Shown here piece after piece: positions 36,090-64,000 of a stretch of DNA of 64,000 nucleotides (position 1 is the stretch's first letter; the number at the start of each line of letters is the position of its first letter). A program made the position numbers and the translations under genes. The stretch comes from Euleptes europaea (taxonomy: Eukaryota > Chordata > Lepidosauria > Squamata > Sphaerodactylidae), in NCBI RefSeq assembly GCF_029931775.1, contig NC_079315.1, forward strand, positions 112,464,274 through 112,528,273. Direction: 5' to 3'. The notes under the pieces are model-generated. The model had not been told where the DNA came from and searched no databases. It saw nothing but the letters and a program-made list of their open reading frames with translations.

Positions 36090-36305
36090 TTTCTTTTTGC
36101 CATCAAATCACCACTGACTTTTGGCAACCCTGTAGTGTTTTCAAGGCAAGAGACATTCAACGGTGGTTTGCCATTGCCTGCCTCCATGCCATGCCCCTGA
36201 TATTCCTTGGAGATCTCCCATACAAATACAGCTACGGCTGACCCTGCTTAGCTTCTGAAATCTGATGACATCAGGCTAGCCTGGGCTATCCAGGTCAGGG
36301 CAATG
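36090..36305 (-). repeat. 5S-rRNA-like SINE
   Basis: GTAGTGTTTTCAAGGCAAGAG, GAGATCTCCCATACAAATAC, TGACCCTGCTTAGCTTCTGA, TCTGATGACATCAGGCTAGC. Confidence 0.85.
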
Positions 36306-36487
36306 GTGCGGATTACAGGAGTTTAAAATGGGTTCTGATTTAAATCCCCAGTGTAGACAGTTCAAATGCTAATTTACACCAGGTGACCAGCAGAGGGCAT
36401 TCATACCTTTTCTTAGACCATTGGCATCTACTTTCTAGAACAGCCAGCATGAAAAAAAGTGTGCTGTGTAACCCAAAAGCTTACATA

Positions 36488-36690
36488 GTTGTGCTGGCAA
36501 GTTGCAACAGACTTAGCAGGGTTTTCAGGGGAAGAGATGAGGAGAGGTGGTTTGCCATTGCTTGCCTCTGCTTAGCCAACCAGGACTTCCTTGGTGGTCT
36601 CCTATCCAAGTACTAACCATCTTTGCCAACCCTGCTTATTTTCCAAGATTTGACAAAATTGGCCTCTCCTGGAATGTCCACGCCAAGGCT
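36488..36690 (-). repeat. 5S-rRNA-like SINE, diverged
   Basis: GTTGTGCTGGCAAGTTGCAAC, TTTGCCATTGCTTGCC, GGTGGTCTCCTATCCAAGTAC, AACCCTGCTTATTTTCC. Confidence 0.75.
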
Positions 36691-36699
36691 AAGCTTGCA

Positions 36700-37640
36700 T
36701 ACCCCATTTCAAAAACAGTCTGCATTCAGCTCGGCCCAAATGATTATTTTATTATAATATTCAATATTATTTCTTACTGCACACTTACTTTGAGTTCATG
36801 GCTTGTTTGAGATACAAAACAGGGGTTTCCAGCGCAGAAGTAATGCGCTGTTCCCCCCAATGCAAAAAACAACAACAACCTGCAACAGAGAAAGAGCAAA
36901 AATTCACACTAAGGTTATGTCCCTCTTGGGGATTTGTATTGCTGTATGCTCCCCACATACCCAGGTGGTGACAAATTCCTTTCCCCAGGACATTGAATAA
37001 AGTTTGGTAGCACCACAGAGAAGCCCGATAAAGATTGCTGCACACACGATTGGCCAATTGAGCATCCACGTTCTGTGATATTCCAAAGGTCTTGCATTAT
37101 GGTTTAATTGCTGTTCAGAGGTTCATAGAAGAGGAGTAATGGAACAATCTGACAAAGATTCTTACAGCAGATGGAAACGGAGACTTCGGCCTTATTTGTC
37201 AGGGAATTCTCGCCCATTTGGCAATGTCTCCAGAGAAAGATTAAAACTGTCAGCTCCCTGAAAACCTGAGAAAGGATAAAACATAGGAGGAGAGGATGCA
37301 GTTTTTGTGAGCAAAAAGGAAACCATCTAGCTACCCGACAAGAAAAAGTAATGCATTTACGTATTCATTCATTTATACGTATTCATTCATTTATACAGAC
37401 AAGGGATACCGAATTAAGAGAGTTTATGTCGTTTCTTTCATTCAATGATGCAACACAAACATACAGAGATTCTAAGAAATAAAAGGTAGTAGAATAAGGA
37501 CAGATGCCAACGTGGCAGGAGGTCGTTGATTGGGAAATACTGCACCTTTTTCCAGATGAGGAGTTGTCCAAGTTCCAGTAGACTAAGATAGCAGAAAAAG
37601 GGGGACATGGGGAATAAACAGGGGGCATGGGTAGCCCCCA
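36700..37640. other. Unassigned stretch
   Basis: Contains a short direct repeat TACGTATTCATTCATTTA (about 37358-37395). No gene recognised. Confidence 0.35.
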
Positions 37641-37994
37641 GCGTATTCTAGCCCGGCAGAGTGACAGGCTTTATAGAATGGGAAGCCCTAAGGTAACGTA
37701 TGGGCTGTGGGCACCCCATATATACTGTTTTTCTGGGGGCGGGGTGAGGGGATTTACCCCTCCTGGGTTCCCAGGTGACAAAAGGTGACAAAAGGATTAA
37801 TCTTTGGTTGCTGGGGTGGGGTAGTGAGAATTTAGAAATCTATTCGGATTCCAATGGCTTTTGCAACCCGGGAGGAACCGGGAGATCTCTGCTGATGTGC
37901 TTAACGATCTGTATACAAAAGACACGATCACTTCTAACGCCTGAGGATCGCTGCTGCATGGCTGGAAGAACGACTCATCGCTGATATCAGGATC

Positions 37995-38073
37995 GCTGCT
38001 GATTGCCCATTAAGCTGCTGATGTTGCAATGCCTCCCATTGCAACATCAGCAGCTTAATGGGCAATCAGCAGC
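37995..38073. repeat. Perfect 37-bp inverted repeat, 5-nt loop
   Basis: Left arm 37995-38031 begins GCTGCTGATTGCCCATTAAG; right arm 38037-38073 is its exact reverse complement, ending CAATCAGCAGC. Loop CCTCC. Not part of a repeat family I recognise. Confidence 0.95.
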
Positions 38074-38630
38074 GGTGTTGGCACTGACTATGTTACTGTC
38101 TGCTTTTCACGAAATGGCTGCTGCTGGAACAGGGACGAGCAGGAACATGGAGTCTCTCAGGTTCTCTGGAGGTTGCCCTTGCCTCTGCTTCCTATCTGCC
38201 GGCTGCACAGAGCACACAGGAGTGGCCGTGTCAGTTTCAACGGAGCGCGCAGCGGCCGTCCCAGTAGCGTTTGGGGTGCGAGCGCGACTGGAACAGTAGT
38301 CGTGTGCCTGCATATCAGGTTGCCAGGTCCAGTCCAGGAGTTTAGGCGGCCCGTATGCTTACACACTCTAACCACTACCCCGCACTGGCTGTCAAGCAAA
38401 ACATGGCTGGAGCTCAGCCTTCAAAAAGCAGTCTATAGGACTTTCTGCACATCTTTTCTTTCAATATTAAATATTTGTTTGTTTCCCTTTTGGAGTGTAA
38501 AATCCATAGATAGTTCACCAAAGTTGGACATTGTTTTAGAGGCCTAGAGTGCCCCTATTCTAATATAGCAGTGATTTTCAATATGGTACCTGCCAATGGA
38601 TTTCCAGACAGGGGTGTGTGGAATGGTATA
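38074..38630. other. Unassigned stretch with short SINE remnant
   Basis: GC-moderate; open plus-strand frames at about 38003-38299 and 38173-38547 have no family likeness. A reverse Sauria head remnant lies at 38352-38393. Confidence 0.35.
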
Positions 38631-38631
38631 C

Positions 38632-38832
38632 TATAGCCCGATCTCGTCAGATCTCAGAAGCTAGGCAGGGTTGGTATTTGAATGGCAGACCACTAAAGAA
38701 GACCATCAGCAGAGAAAAGCAATGGCAAACCACCTCTGCTTAGTCACGTGCCTTGAAAACCCCACCAGGGGACGCTATAAGTCGGCCACAACTTCACAGC
38801 ACTTTACACACACACACACACACACACACACA
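38632..38832 (+). repeat. 5S-rRNA-like SINE followed by (CA)n
   Basis: GCCCGATCTCGTCAGATCTC, AGAAGCTAGGCAGGG, then the tail CAATGGCAAACCACCTCTGC, ACGCTATAAGTCGGCC. A CA microsatellite runs about 38805-38832. Confidence 0.9.
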
Positions 38833-38914
38833 ATTTCCTCCCTCTTCCTTGTTCCCCAAGGCAAAAAGCCTGTCCTGGTTTTCCTTCATCTCTATGGAGC
38901 AGGAGGTTGTGCAG

Positions 38915-39160
38915 TGGTTAAGAGACAGCATGGTGTAGTGGTTAAGAGCAGTGGAATCTAATCTGCTGAACCAGGTTTGTTTCCCCACTCCTCCACATGA
39001 AGCCAGCTGGGTGACCTTGGGCTAGTCACAGTTCTCTCAGAACTCTCTCAGCCTCACCTACTTCACAAGGTGTTTATTCTGGGAAAGGGAAAATGATTGT
39101 AAACCAGTTTGAATCTCCTTAAAGGTAGAGAAAAGTGGGGTATAAAAACCATCTCTATTT
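38915..39160 (+). repeat. Sauria-type SINE
   Basis: AGACAGCATGGTGTAGTGGT to AAAAGTGGGGTATAAAAACC; preceded by a second short head-like string GTTGTGCAGTGGTTAAG. Confidence 0.88.
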
Positions 39161-39230
39161 CTTCAAAATAAATCCCAGGAGGCATCACCTTTGTGCCTGC
39201 AGGGAGCCATTCAGAAACAGCAGACTTCTA

Positions 39231-39450
39231 TCAGTGGTATGGTTGTCAAAGTGTTGGACTAGGATCTGGGAGACTCGGGTTCGAATCCCCATTGTACCAT
39301 GGAAGCTCTCTGGATGACCTTGGGCCAATCACACACACTCAGCCTATCATACCTCACAGGTTTGTAGTGTAGATAAAATGGAAGCGAGGGGAAGTCTGTA
39401 AGCTGCTTTGGGTCCCCATCGGGGAGCAAGGCAGGGTATAAATAAAGACC
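39231..39450 (+). repeat. Sauria-type SINE, older subtype
   Basis: GTTGGACTAGGATCTGGGAG, GGGTTCGAATCCCC, CTTTGGGTCCCCATCGGGGAG, GGGTATAAATAAAG. Confidence 0.9.
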
Positions 39451-39617
39451 ATGAAGATATTTGGATTGAAACCTGCGGACATTCTGTGATTGGCCTCCAC
39501 TGTCCATGGGGCAGCCGTTTTCTGGTGGTGCCCATTCTCCATAATCAAAATTCCAAAAGTACCCTCGGGCACAGCAAGATTGGGGACCCCCAGATAAATT
39601 AATGGACAACTTACAAT

Positions 39618-39838
39618 AATTTTGTGCTGTCGAGTTACAACTGACTCACAGTGTCCCCAGGACCATGGGATTTTCAAGGCAAGAGATGAGCAGAGGGGGG
39701 TTGCCATTGCCTTCCTCTGCATATCAACCCCAGTCTTCCTTGGTGGTCTCCCTTTCAAGGACTAACTGTGGCCAACCCTGCTTAGCTTTCCAAGCTGCTT
39801 AGCTTCCAATGAGATCGGGCTAGTCCAGGCTATTCATG
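39618..39838 (-). repeat. 5S-rRNA-like SINE
   Basis: TGCTGTCGAGTTACAACTGAC, GATTTTCAAGGCAAGAGATG, GGTGGTCTCCCTTTCAAGGAC, AACCCTGCTTAGCTTTCC. Confidence 0.85.
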
Positions 39839-39843
39839 CTGCT

Positions 39844-40250
39844 ACGGGCCATGGCTCAGTGGTAGAGCATCTGCTTGGCATGCAGAAAGTCCAGGTTCAA
39901 TCCACAGCATGCCCAGTTAAAAGGAGCAGGGAGTAGGTGTAGTGAGAGCCAGCGTGGTGTAGTGGTTTTAGAGCAGCAGGCTCTAATCTGGTGAACCGGG
40001 TTGGTTTTCCCCACTCCTCCACATGAAGCCTGATGGGTGACCTTGGGCTAGTCACAGTTCTCCTCAAGCTCTCTCAGCCTCATCTACTTCACAAGGTGTC
40101 TATTGTGGGGAGAGGAAGGGAAGGATTCTCCTGGTTCGATTCTCCTTAAAAGGTAGAGAAAGCATATGAAAACCAACTCTTCTCCTTCTCCTTCTTACAA
40201 GAATGACTTTGGGGGACCAAATGCCTGACTCAGTATAAGGCAGCTTTGTG
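39844..40250 (+). repeat. tRNA-Ala-like SINE split by a Sauria SINE
   Basis: Left part 39844-39943 (GGGCCATGGCTCAGTGGTAG to GGAGTAGGTG); right part about 40199-40250 (CTGACTCAGTATAAGGCAGC). Between them lies a full Sauria SINE, 39944-40198, ending CTTCTCCTTCTCCTTC. Confidence 0.88.
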
Positions 40251-40424
40251 AGAATCATGTGACTACTTGGCCCTGTTTTCAACAACCAAACCAGCTAGTT
40301 CAACAGAAGAGTGTCTTAGCACAGATGGTGATGCATGTTCAATGTACCTGGGTCTGAAATGCACAGACAGATGCGTGAACCTCACTTGCTGGATTGGGAA
40401 AGAGGGAGAGTTTTTTGAGTCCTC

Positions 40425-40526
40425 AAAGTGCATCATTTTTAATTTTTTTTCTTGTTGTATTTGTTTTTTTATGTTTTCTTAAAGAAAAAAATCTAATAAA
40501 AATTATTTTAAAAAAGTGCATCATTT
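40425..40526 (+). mobile_element. Very short L1-type tail insertion, 14-bp target duplication
   Basis: AAAGTGCATCATTT at 40425-40438 and 40513-40526; 74 bp between, ending TCTAATAAAAATTATTTTAA. Confidence 0.85.
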
Positions 40527-40927
40527 GCAATCTGGGAAACTGCAGTGCATCTCTGCAATAATTGCACCTGTGGCTTTTGCAAATGCAGTGCGTGGTTTCA
40601 TGCGCTGAGTATCGTTTTGACTACAAGTCAACACAGAACCAAATTCCATCAACATACATAAGGTTTGAGAAGAAAGAAGGCTACCCCTCAAAAGCTAATT
40701 TAGTCTGGAAACAAGAGGAAAACACGGACCTTTTCAACGTTCTTTATTTTTCCTTATATACATAAGAAAATCCTGGCTCGTGACTGGCTGAAAACAATCG
40801 CGTGAGAGCTCTCTGTTCTCCTTGTTGAAGCAAGTTTGCTAATACTGAAATCTAAAACTGCAAATGGACCACATCTCATGGCAGATGCAGAAAATCTCAT
40901 GAAAACGGTCACGTACTACCTAATGGA

Positions 40928-41118
40928 TAGAGTTGCCATCCTCCAGGTGGGGACAGGAGATCTCCCGGAATTACAACTGATCTCCAAAAGACGGAGATCG
41001 GTTTCCCTGGAGAAAATGGATGCTTTGGAGGGTAGCCTGTCTGGCATTATACCCCACCGAGGTTCCTCCCCTCCCCAAACCCCACCCTCCTCAGGCTCTG
41101 CCTGCAGGCGTGTCAGGG
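40928..41118 (+). mobile_element. hAT-like MITE, decayed copy
   Basis: AGAGTTGCCATCCTCCAGG, GGAGATCTCCCGGAATTACA, CCCTCCTCAGGCTCTGCC. The right terminus is not intact. Confidence 0.7.
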
Positions 41119-41119
41119 G

Positions 41120-41885
41120 ACTGTACTCAGATATCACACTTCCCCGTAGTTAAGTAAAAAATTGTGGCCAAACACAAACACTGCTTGTTGCCAAGCACAC
41201 GTGTGCCCCTGGCTCCTGTCCCATCTCAAGTAGAGAATCGTGGTTAAAAACTCACTCGAATTACCCACGAGGCATGTGGGTCAACCAGAATTTGCTTTCA
41301 AGTTTAGGATCCTGGTTAGTAGGAAGAAATCCAACCCTGCTTAACACGCACACCTGCAATTGGAGTTAATTTGTAACCACTGTCTGCATGAGAACAGAGG
41401 CAGGCAGAGAATGATGTAGGATTGCCAGCCCTGCACCAGCAACTCCCATGAGATTTGGGGGCCAGTGCCTGGGGAGGGTAGAGTTTTAGCAGATGCGCTG
41501 TCACAACCTCCGTGAAACTCTAGGAATCTCCCCAATCTCTACGGTAAAGAACCTCGAGCCTTGGGAAATTTCTAGAGAGTCAGAGGATGTGACGTTACTT
41601 CTGGGTGTAGGGTGTGTATGAGGCCATTTCCAGGTGATGCTCTAGGCATCCCTCCAATTTCTACTGTCTTTACCACAAAGATTGGGGAAATCCCTAAAGC
41701 ACCACCATTGATGCTATTCCTCCATTTTTTTTCCTCCAGCTCCTAAAATAATCAAGGGTGGGGAATTGATGGCAGGGTTTTCAGTCAGCAGGTGAATGGG
41801 CAAGTTTAGGAATGAGGCATGTCCCCCAGCCTGGCTAGAAGCCAGATTTGTGCACATGTTGACTGAACCCTGCTTAAGTGTGTTT
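41120..41885. other. Unassigned stretch with MITE-like remnants
   Basis: 41425-41700 has GATTGCCAGCCCTG and GGAATCTCCCCAATC blocks distantly like the hAT MITE. Otherwise nothing. Confidence 0.35.
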
Positions 41886-41889
41886 CAGA

Positions 41890-41995
41890 GGACAGCTAGA
41901 TTCGAGTCCAATGAAGAGAGCTTTGACTTTTGAAAGCTTATACCCCTGAAATCTTGTTGGCCTCTAAGGTGTTACTGGACTCTGATCGAGCTGGT
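41890..41995. repeat. Unclassified repeat fragment (foldback-repeat family)
   Basis: AAGCTTATACCCCTGAAATC, TTGTTGGCCTCTAAGGTG, TACTGGACTCTGATCG. Confidence 0.6.
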
Positions 41996-42193
41996 TAAGT
42001 GTGACATTGGAAGGCAGACAGGGAGAAAGTTTCTAGCTTAACCCTCTCCCCAAGACGCTAATTTCTGACGCTGTCGAGGGTTTGTTGATGCTTTTCTGGA
42101 TGCAAGGAGCATTTAATCATGTCATCTTCCATCTTCTTTCACCAGATAGAACCGAGCTACATTCATCTCTGTGAAGACCGGTGTTGTATCAGC

Positions 42194-42412
42194 TTTACAA
42201 ATAGGGTTGCCAGGTCCCTCTTCGCCACCGGCGGGAGTTTTTTTGGGTGGTGCCTGAGGAGGGCGGGGCTTGGGGAGGGACTTCAATGCCATAGAGTCCA
42301 ATGGCCAAAGCGGCCCTTTTCTCCAGGGGAACTGATCTCTATCGGCTGGAGATCAGTTGTAATAGCAGGAGATCTCCAGCTACTACCTGAGGTTGGCAAC
42401 CCCATTTACAAA
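42194..42412 (-). mobile_element. hAT-like MITE, intact ends
   Basis: Element 42202-42404 (203 bp), TAGGGTTGCC to GGCAACCCCA; perfect 8-bp duplication TTTACAAA at 42194-42201 and 42405-42412. Confidence 0.92.
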
Positions 42413-42414
42413 GC

Positions 42415-42787
42415 AAAAATGCAACAATCAAATATGAAGCAAGGTTCTAAGTTAAACTTGTAGCCCAAACCTAAGGCTGTCGGTGCGAGAAGCAATGGTG
42501 ACAAGTATTCAGTAGCATACATGTTTATGGTTTAGCTTCACTTGCATATCTTATCTTTCTCACAATATTTATGTTTTATATTTGTTTCTTTTTGATACTA
42601 AAGGATGGAAATAGTCATTTTTGGATGCAAAAGTATTGGTAGCAGTGTCAGTCCTACAGAACAAAAAGTCAAAGAGCAAGTGAGCTCACACCTTTTATAA
42701 CAGGAGCTCCTACTGCTCAAAACACCGTATGTTTATTAGAAGAGTTCTGTCTAACTTATAAGATCACATACTTCATTTTGAACAGCA
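42415..42787. other. Unassigned stretch
   Basis: No recognisable feature. Confidence 0.3.
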
Positions 42788-43015
42788 GTGATAAACAGAG
42801 TTGCCAGCCTCCAGGTGGGGCCTGAAGATCTCCCGGAATTACAGCTGTCCTCCAGAATACAGAGATCAGTTCCCTGGAGAAAATGGCTCATTTGGACGGT
42901 AGAGTCTATGGCATTACGCTCCACTGAGGTCCCTCCCCAAATCCTGCCCTCCCCAGGCTCTGCCGTCCATTTCCCAGAAATTTCCCAACTCAGAGTTGGC
43001 AACTCTAGTGATAAA
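42788..43015 (+). mobile_element. hAT-like MITE, intact ends
   Basis: Element 42796-43007 (212 bp), CAGAGTTGCC to GGCAACTCTA; perfect 8-bp duplication GTGATAAA on both sides. Confidence 0.92.
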
Positions 43016-43019
43016 AGAT

Positions 43020-43475
43020 ATGGTCTCAGTTACAAAACATGAGCCTTCGAAAAGTTAAGCAGGATCATTTTGTGCCTGGCAAAAAATATAATGTCATGCA
43101 AATGAACAAACTGGTGCCCAAACGAGAATGCTTTATCTAGAAAAGCATGGACTATTTACACATTTTCCAGGAATTACTTTCTTTAAAAACTTCAGGCAGA
43201 TTAAATAGACATATAGAACTGCTCTTATTATATAAATCAGACCCAACCAATGTTATTAGTAAGGTGCTCAGAAATGTGAGTGGGAAAAAAAGCTTACGGC
43301 AAGATCAGTTTGTGTGTGTATTTATGTATTTGTGTTCCTTGGAATTTGCCTTTACCTTCCAAGGACACTTCAAAAAAAAAAAAAAAAAACCCCAACTTCA
43401 GGCAAAAAGAGATTAAACTTGATCTTGGCAACTACCTGGGAAGCTACGCGAGTGAATTTTCTAATAACCAAGAGT
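43020..43475. other. Unassigned stretch with A19 run
   Basis: Poly-A at about 43371-43390; no other feature. Confidence 0.35.
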
Positions 43476-43479
43476 ATAT

Positions 43480-43655
43480 GCCTTTTATGCAGGGGCGTTT
43501 CCCTGTGGTCACCCCCCGCTGACTGCTTCGGGGCTTCCTTTAGCTTATGCATGCTAAAGTGACCCATCACTATTGGAAAAGGCACGCATAAGCAAAAGGA
43601 AGCCCCGAAGCAGTCGATGGGGGTGACCGCGGGGAAATGTCCCTGCATAAAAGGC
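43480..43655. mobile_element. MITE with about 70-bp terminal inverted repeats
   Basis: GCCTTTTATGCAGGGGCGTT at the left mirrors CCCTGCATAAAAGGC at the right; inner CTTCGGGGCTTCCTTTAGC mirrors AAAAGGAAGCCCCGAAG. Related to 60378-60686 and 61015-61150. Confidence 0.8.
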
Positions 43656-43747
43656 CTATAACTGTCCAAGTAAGAAATCTACTATTTTAGGGAGAACATA
43701 TGAAAGGGAATGAGAAAGATGACATGGTCCTTGTCCCCAGAGCATGT

Positions 43748-44211
43748 AGAATGGCTCGGGTTGCCAGCCTCCAGGTGGGGCTGATCTCCCGGAAGTATGA
43801 CCGATCTCCAGATTACAGAAATCAGTTCCCCTGGAGAAAATGGATGCTTTGCAGGGTGGACTCTGTGCAGGGTTGCCAATTGCCCGGTGGTGGTGGGTAA
43901 ACTACCACCCATCCACCGGGCTGCCCGCCAGCCAGCTGAGGGCCGGCGGGCACTGTGGGCACACGTGGAAATGCGTGGAAACCATAGAGCATCCCCGTCA
44001 CTTCTGGGTTAAACCGGAAGTGACGTAGGTGCATTGCACGCTCACGCCATGGCCCCGCGAAGCTCCCGCCGGTGGAACTGCAGGGCCTGGCAAGCCTGAG
44101 TGGCATTGTACCCTGCTAAGATTTCTCCCCTCCACAATCCCACCCTCCCCAGGCTCCACCCCTAAATCTCCAGGAATTTCCCAATCTGGAATTGGCAGCC
44201 CTAAGAATGGC
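43748..44211 (+). mobile_element. hAT-like MITE with a second element inside
   Basis: Outer 43756-44203, TCGGGTTGCC to GGCAGCCCTA, perfect 8-bp duplication AGAATGGC. Inside, about 43868-44098 is a GC-rich element starting CAGGGTTGCCAATTGCCCGG and ending CTGGCAAGCCTG, of the family at 56255-56880. Confidence 0.88.
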
Positions 44212-44214
44212 CCA

Positions 44215-44492
44215 GACTAGGCTGAAAGCAACGTTGCCATGGGATGGTCTTTGTATATCATTTAAGGAACAAAACAGATTTTTCTTTCTGTCTCCTGGCC
44301 ACCCTAAGTTTCTTCATATGACATTTATTGGAACTGTGGTGTGTGCTAACAAATCCCCTGGTTCCAAGGAATTTTCAACTTGTAAAGCTTGGAGCAGAGA
44401 ATTGATGAAGCATGAGGGTAATAATCAAGTACTATAAGCTAGAGACCTTCAGTTGGATTCATAGCTAAGCTGGGCCTTTCTCACTCTTCAGT
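44215..44492. other. Unassigned stretch
   Basis: No recognisable feature. Confidence 0.3.
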
Positions 44493-44717
44493 CTCTACTA
44501 TAGGATTGCCAGCTCTGGGTTGGGAATTACCTGGAGATTTTGGGGGTGCAGCCTGAGGAGGGTGGGGTTTGGAGAGGGGAGGGACTTTAATGCCATAGAG
44601 TCCAATGGCCAAAGGGGCCATTTTCTCCAGGGGAACTGATCTTTGTCGCCTGGCGATCAGTTGTAATAGTGGGAGATCTCCAGCCACCACCTGGAGGTTG
44701 GCAACCCTACTGCACTA
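44493..44717 (-). mobile_element. hAT-like MITE
   Basis: Element 44501-44709 (209 bp), TAGGATTGCC to GGCAACCCTA; flanks CTCTACTA and CTGCACTA agree at 6 of 8. Confidence 0.85.
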
Positions 44718-44719
44718 CC

Positions 44720-45221
44720 TGGAGATAATAAAACCTTTCTGCCTACAAGGGAAATGGAAAGAATGACTGAAAAAAGATATATGAAATGCTCTGGGAAAAA
44801 TGTGCAAATGTCTCTAAAAAGAGTGCCTGGTTATCTTAAAGGGGGATTCCTCAAGCTTACAAATGTTGAAAACAAAGTTAATTTAACTCTTTTCGGTCAA
44901 TGTAAAGAGTTTAGTACACTGTGCGTCCTTGACAATTAAGATCAAAACGTGCCCCAGAAGGTACAAGGCAAGATTGTTAAGGCAGCAAAAACCCTGCTAA
45001 AATTTTATTCCAGCCTCTTGATTCCTTTTACTCCCTAGGGTGTCAAAAAAAGGGTTCTCGGTTTGTGCTCGCCCTTAACATAAAGGCATTGCAATGTATT
45101 TGATAAGGAGATGCATTTCCTGTGTGATCAAACCTTGATTGCTATTCAGCACTGGGTAACTGGTGTGTCATCGGAAGGATCCATAAGAAGCTGCGCCTTG
45201 AGGATCAGAGGCCCAGCTCTT
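44720..45221 (-). other. MAPK4: MAPK4 3' UTR / flank
   Basis: Non-repetitive sequence 3' of the MAPK4 stop on the minus strand. A canonical AATAAA lies at 45009-45004, about 215 bp after the stop. Confidence 0.5.
45004..45009 (-). promoter_or_regulatory. MAPK4: Candidate MAPK4 poly(A) signal
   Basis: AATAAA on the minus strand, the first after the stop codon; use not shown. Confidence 0.4.
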
Positions 45222-63028
<17,807 letters not shown>

Positions 63029-63250
63029 CTCCTCCTTAGGGTTGCCAACCTCCAGGCACTAGCTGGAGATCTGCTATTACAACTGATCTCCAGACGACAG
63101 AGATCAGTTCACCTGGAGGAAACAGCTGCTTTGGCAATTGGATTCTATGGTATTGAAGTCCCTCCCCTTCCCAAACCCTGCCCTCCTCAGGCTCCGCCCC
63201 AAAACCTTCCCGCTGGTGGCAAAGAGGGATCTGGCAACCCTCCTCCTCCT
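63029..63250 (+). mobile_element. hAT-like MITE
   Basis: Element 63037-63242 (206 bp), TAGGGTTGCC to GGCAACCCTC; 8-bp duplication CTCCTCCT. The right duplication sits in a CCT run, so it is weaker evidence. Confidence 0.85.
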
Positions 63251-63331
63251 CCATCCACCCTCTTCCTCAGATTCCATGGCCTGCTCTGCAATTTTCTTTC
63301 AGCTCCGTCCAAGGGCTTCCTATGATGCCAG

Positions 63332-63485
63332 TAGGGTTGCTGGCTCCAGGTTGGGAAATACCTGGAGATTTTGGGGGTGGAGCCTGAGGAGGGCGGGGTT
63401 TGGAGAGGAGAGGGACTTCAATGGGGCATAATGCCATAGAGTCTACCTCTGTTGCTTGGAGACAGTTGTAATCCCAGGAAATCTG
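63332..63485 (-). mobile_element. hAT-like MITE, truncated
   Basis: TAGGGTTGCTGGCTCC, GGAGCCTGAGGAGGGCGGGG, CATAATGCCATAGAGTC; far end missing. Confidence 0.75.
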
Positions 63486-63489
63486 TCTC

Positions 63490-64000
63490 TTCCCCTTGTA
63501 CTCACTAACCTACCAACTGCTGTTTTCCCCACCTTCAGTTTCCCCCCCTCTCGCCCCGCAACCTCTCCCCTTCCTCCATCTTTTCCGGCTTCCCTGCTTC
63601 AGTTTTTCCTCCCTCCCTTCCTTTTTACTTCCTATTTTACTTGCCTCTCCCACCCAACTGAGAAATGGAGGCTGCTTGCTTAGCAACCTCCCAAATGGCA
63701 GCCGAGATCTCACCACGTAGTCTTGTGAGATCTCAGGAGCGTTCTTGATAAGGTGTAGGTACTCCTTCTATGGTTTATTTCAGATTTTTCTGCAAACCTG
63801 GGCCTTTGGTGCAAGATTGTACTAAAACCCTGTTTCTCCCTGGCCCCACTATGTGGCTTTTTAATCCACACACTAGGGCCACAATCATAATATTGATGGG
63901 CAGGCTCATATGGGAGTAAGCAGCCCTTGAAATATCACGAGCCTGGAAAATTTAGGGTTTTAAATGTAACAAACTGTACTTTGAATTATATCCAGAAGCA
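63490..64000. other. MAPK4 upstream intron, pyrimidine-rich start
   Basis: 63530-63660 is C/T-rich (TCCCTCCCTTCC). No exon encoding the preceding kinase segment (HRD/DFG) was found. Confidence 0.4.

Noticed and set aside
38003-38547. Open frames of 98 and 124 codons after the palindrome
   Set aside because: One starts inside the palindrome and the other ends past a SINE remnant; translations are not protein-like.
25000-45000. MRO exons expected from human synteny
   Set aside because: No translated segment matched the MRO HEAT-like sequence as I remember it; absence is not proven.

Overview
The window is nuclear DNA of a squamate reptile. The evidence is the repeat set: Sauria-type tRNA SINEs, BovB/RTE LINEs, CR1 LINEs, young L1 tails, 5S-rRNA-like SINEs and small hAT-like elements, together with two recognisable vertebrate genes. 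A gecko-like lineage is possible from the SINE subtypes, but that is only an impression. No bacterial or organellar sequence, CRISPR array, operon or complete intact autonomous transposon was seen.

Two host genes lie on the minus strand. ME2 (mitochondrial NAD-dependent malic enzyme) runs from the start codon at 24943 down to the stop at 735. Fifteen coding exons join in frame to 583 codons, one fewer than human ME2, and the residue numbering matches human at every catalytic position checked. MAPK4 (ERK4, an atypical MAP kinase) occupies 62794 down to 45222. Only its last four coding exons are inside the window (398 residues from the SEG activation loop to the C-terminus); the N-terminal kinase exons lie beyond 64000. 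In human the order is MAPK4 - MRO - ME2 with MAPK4 and ME2 co-oriented. The same order and orientation are seen here, with no recognisable MRO exon in the roughly 20 kb between the two coding regions.

Layout: 1-735 ME2 3' flank; 735-24955 ME2 exons 16 to 2 in repeat-filled introns; 24955-45000 ME2 5' region and intergenic DNA, including a tandemly duplicated CCAAT-box cluster at 34.16-34.54 kb that is the best promoter candidate; 45000-49170 the last three MAPK4 exons; 49170-62650 a 13.5-kb MAPK4 intron; 62650-62794 the SEG exon; 62795-64000 intron.

Most of the rest is transposable elements, often nested. Several can be dated relative to each other, because a SINE, LINE or DNA element is split by another and the two halves still line up. 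Notable items: all four residues I recall for the ME2 allosteric exo site are replaced; a CR1 tail forms part of an ME2 splice donor; one hAT-like MITE family is defined here by 8-bp target duplications; a perfect 37-bp palindrome; foldback repeats; and a 607-bp TA-flanked element carrying a GC-rich tandem array. I found no evidence of an undescribed multi-gene system.
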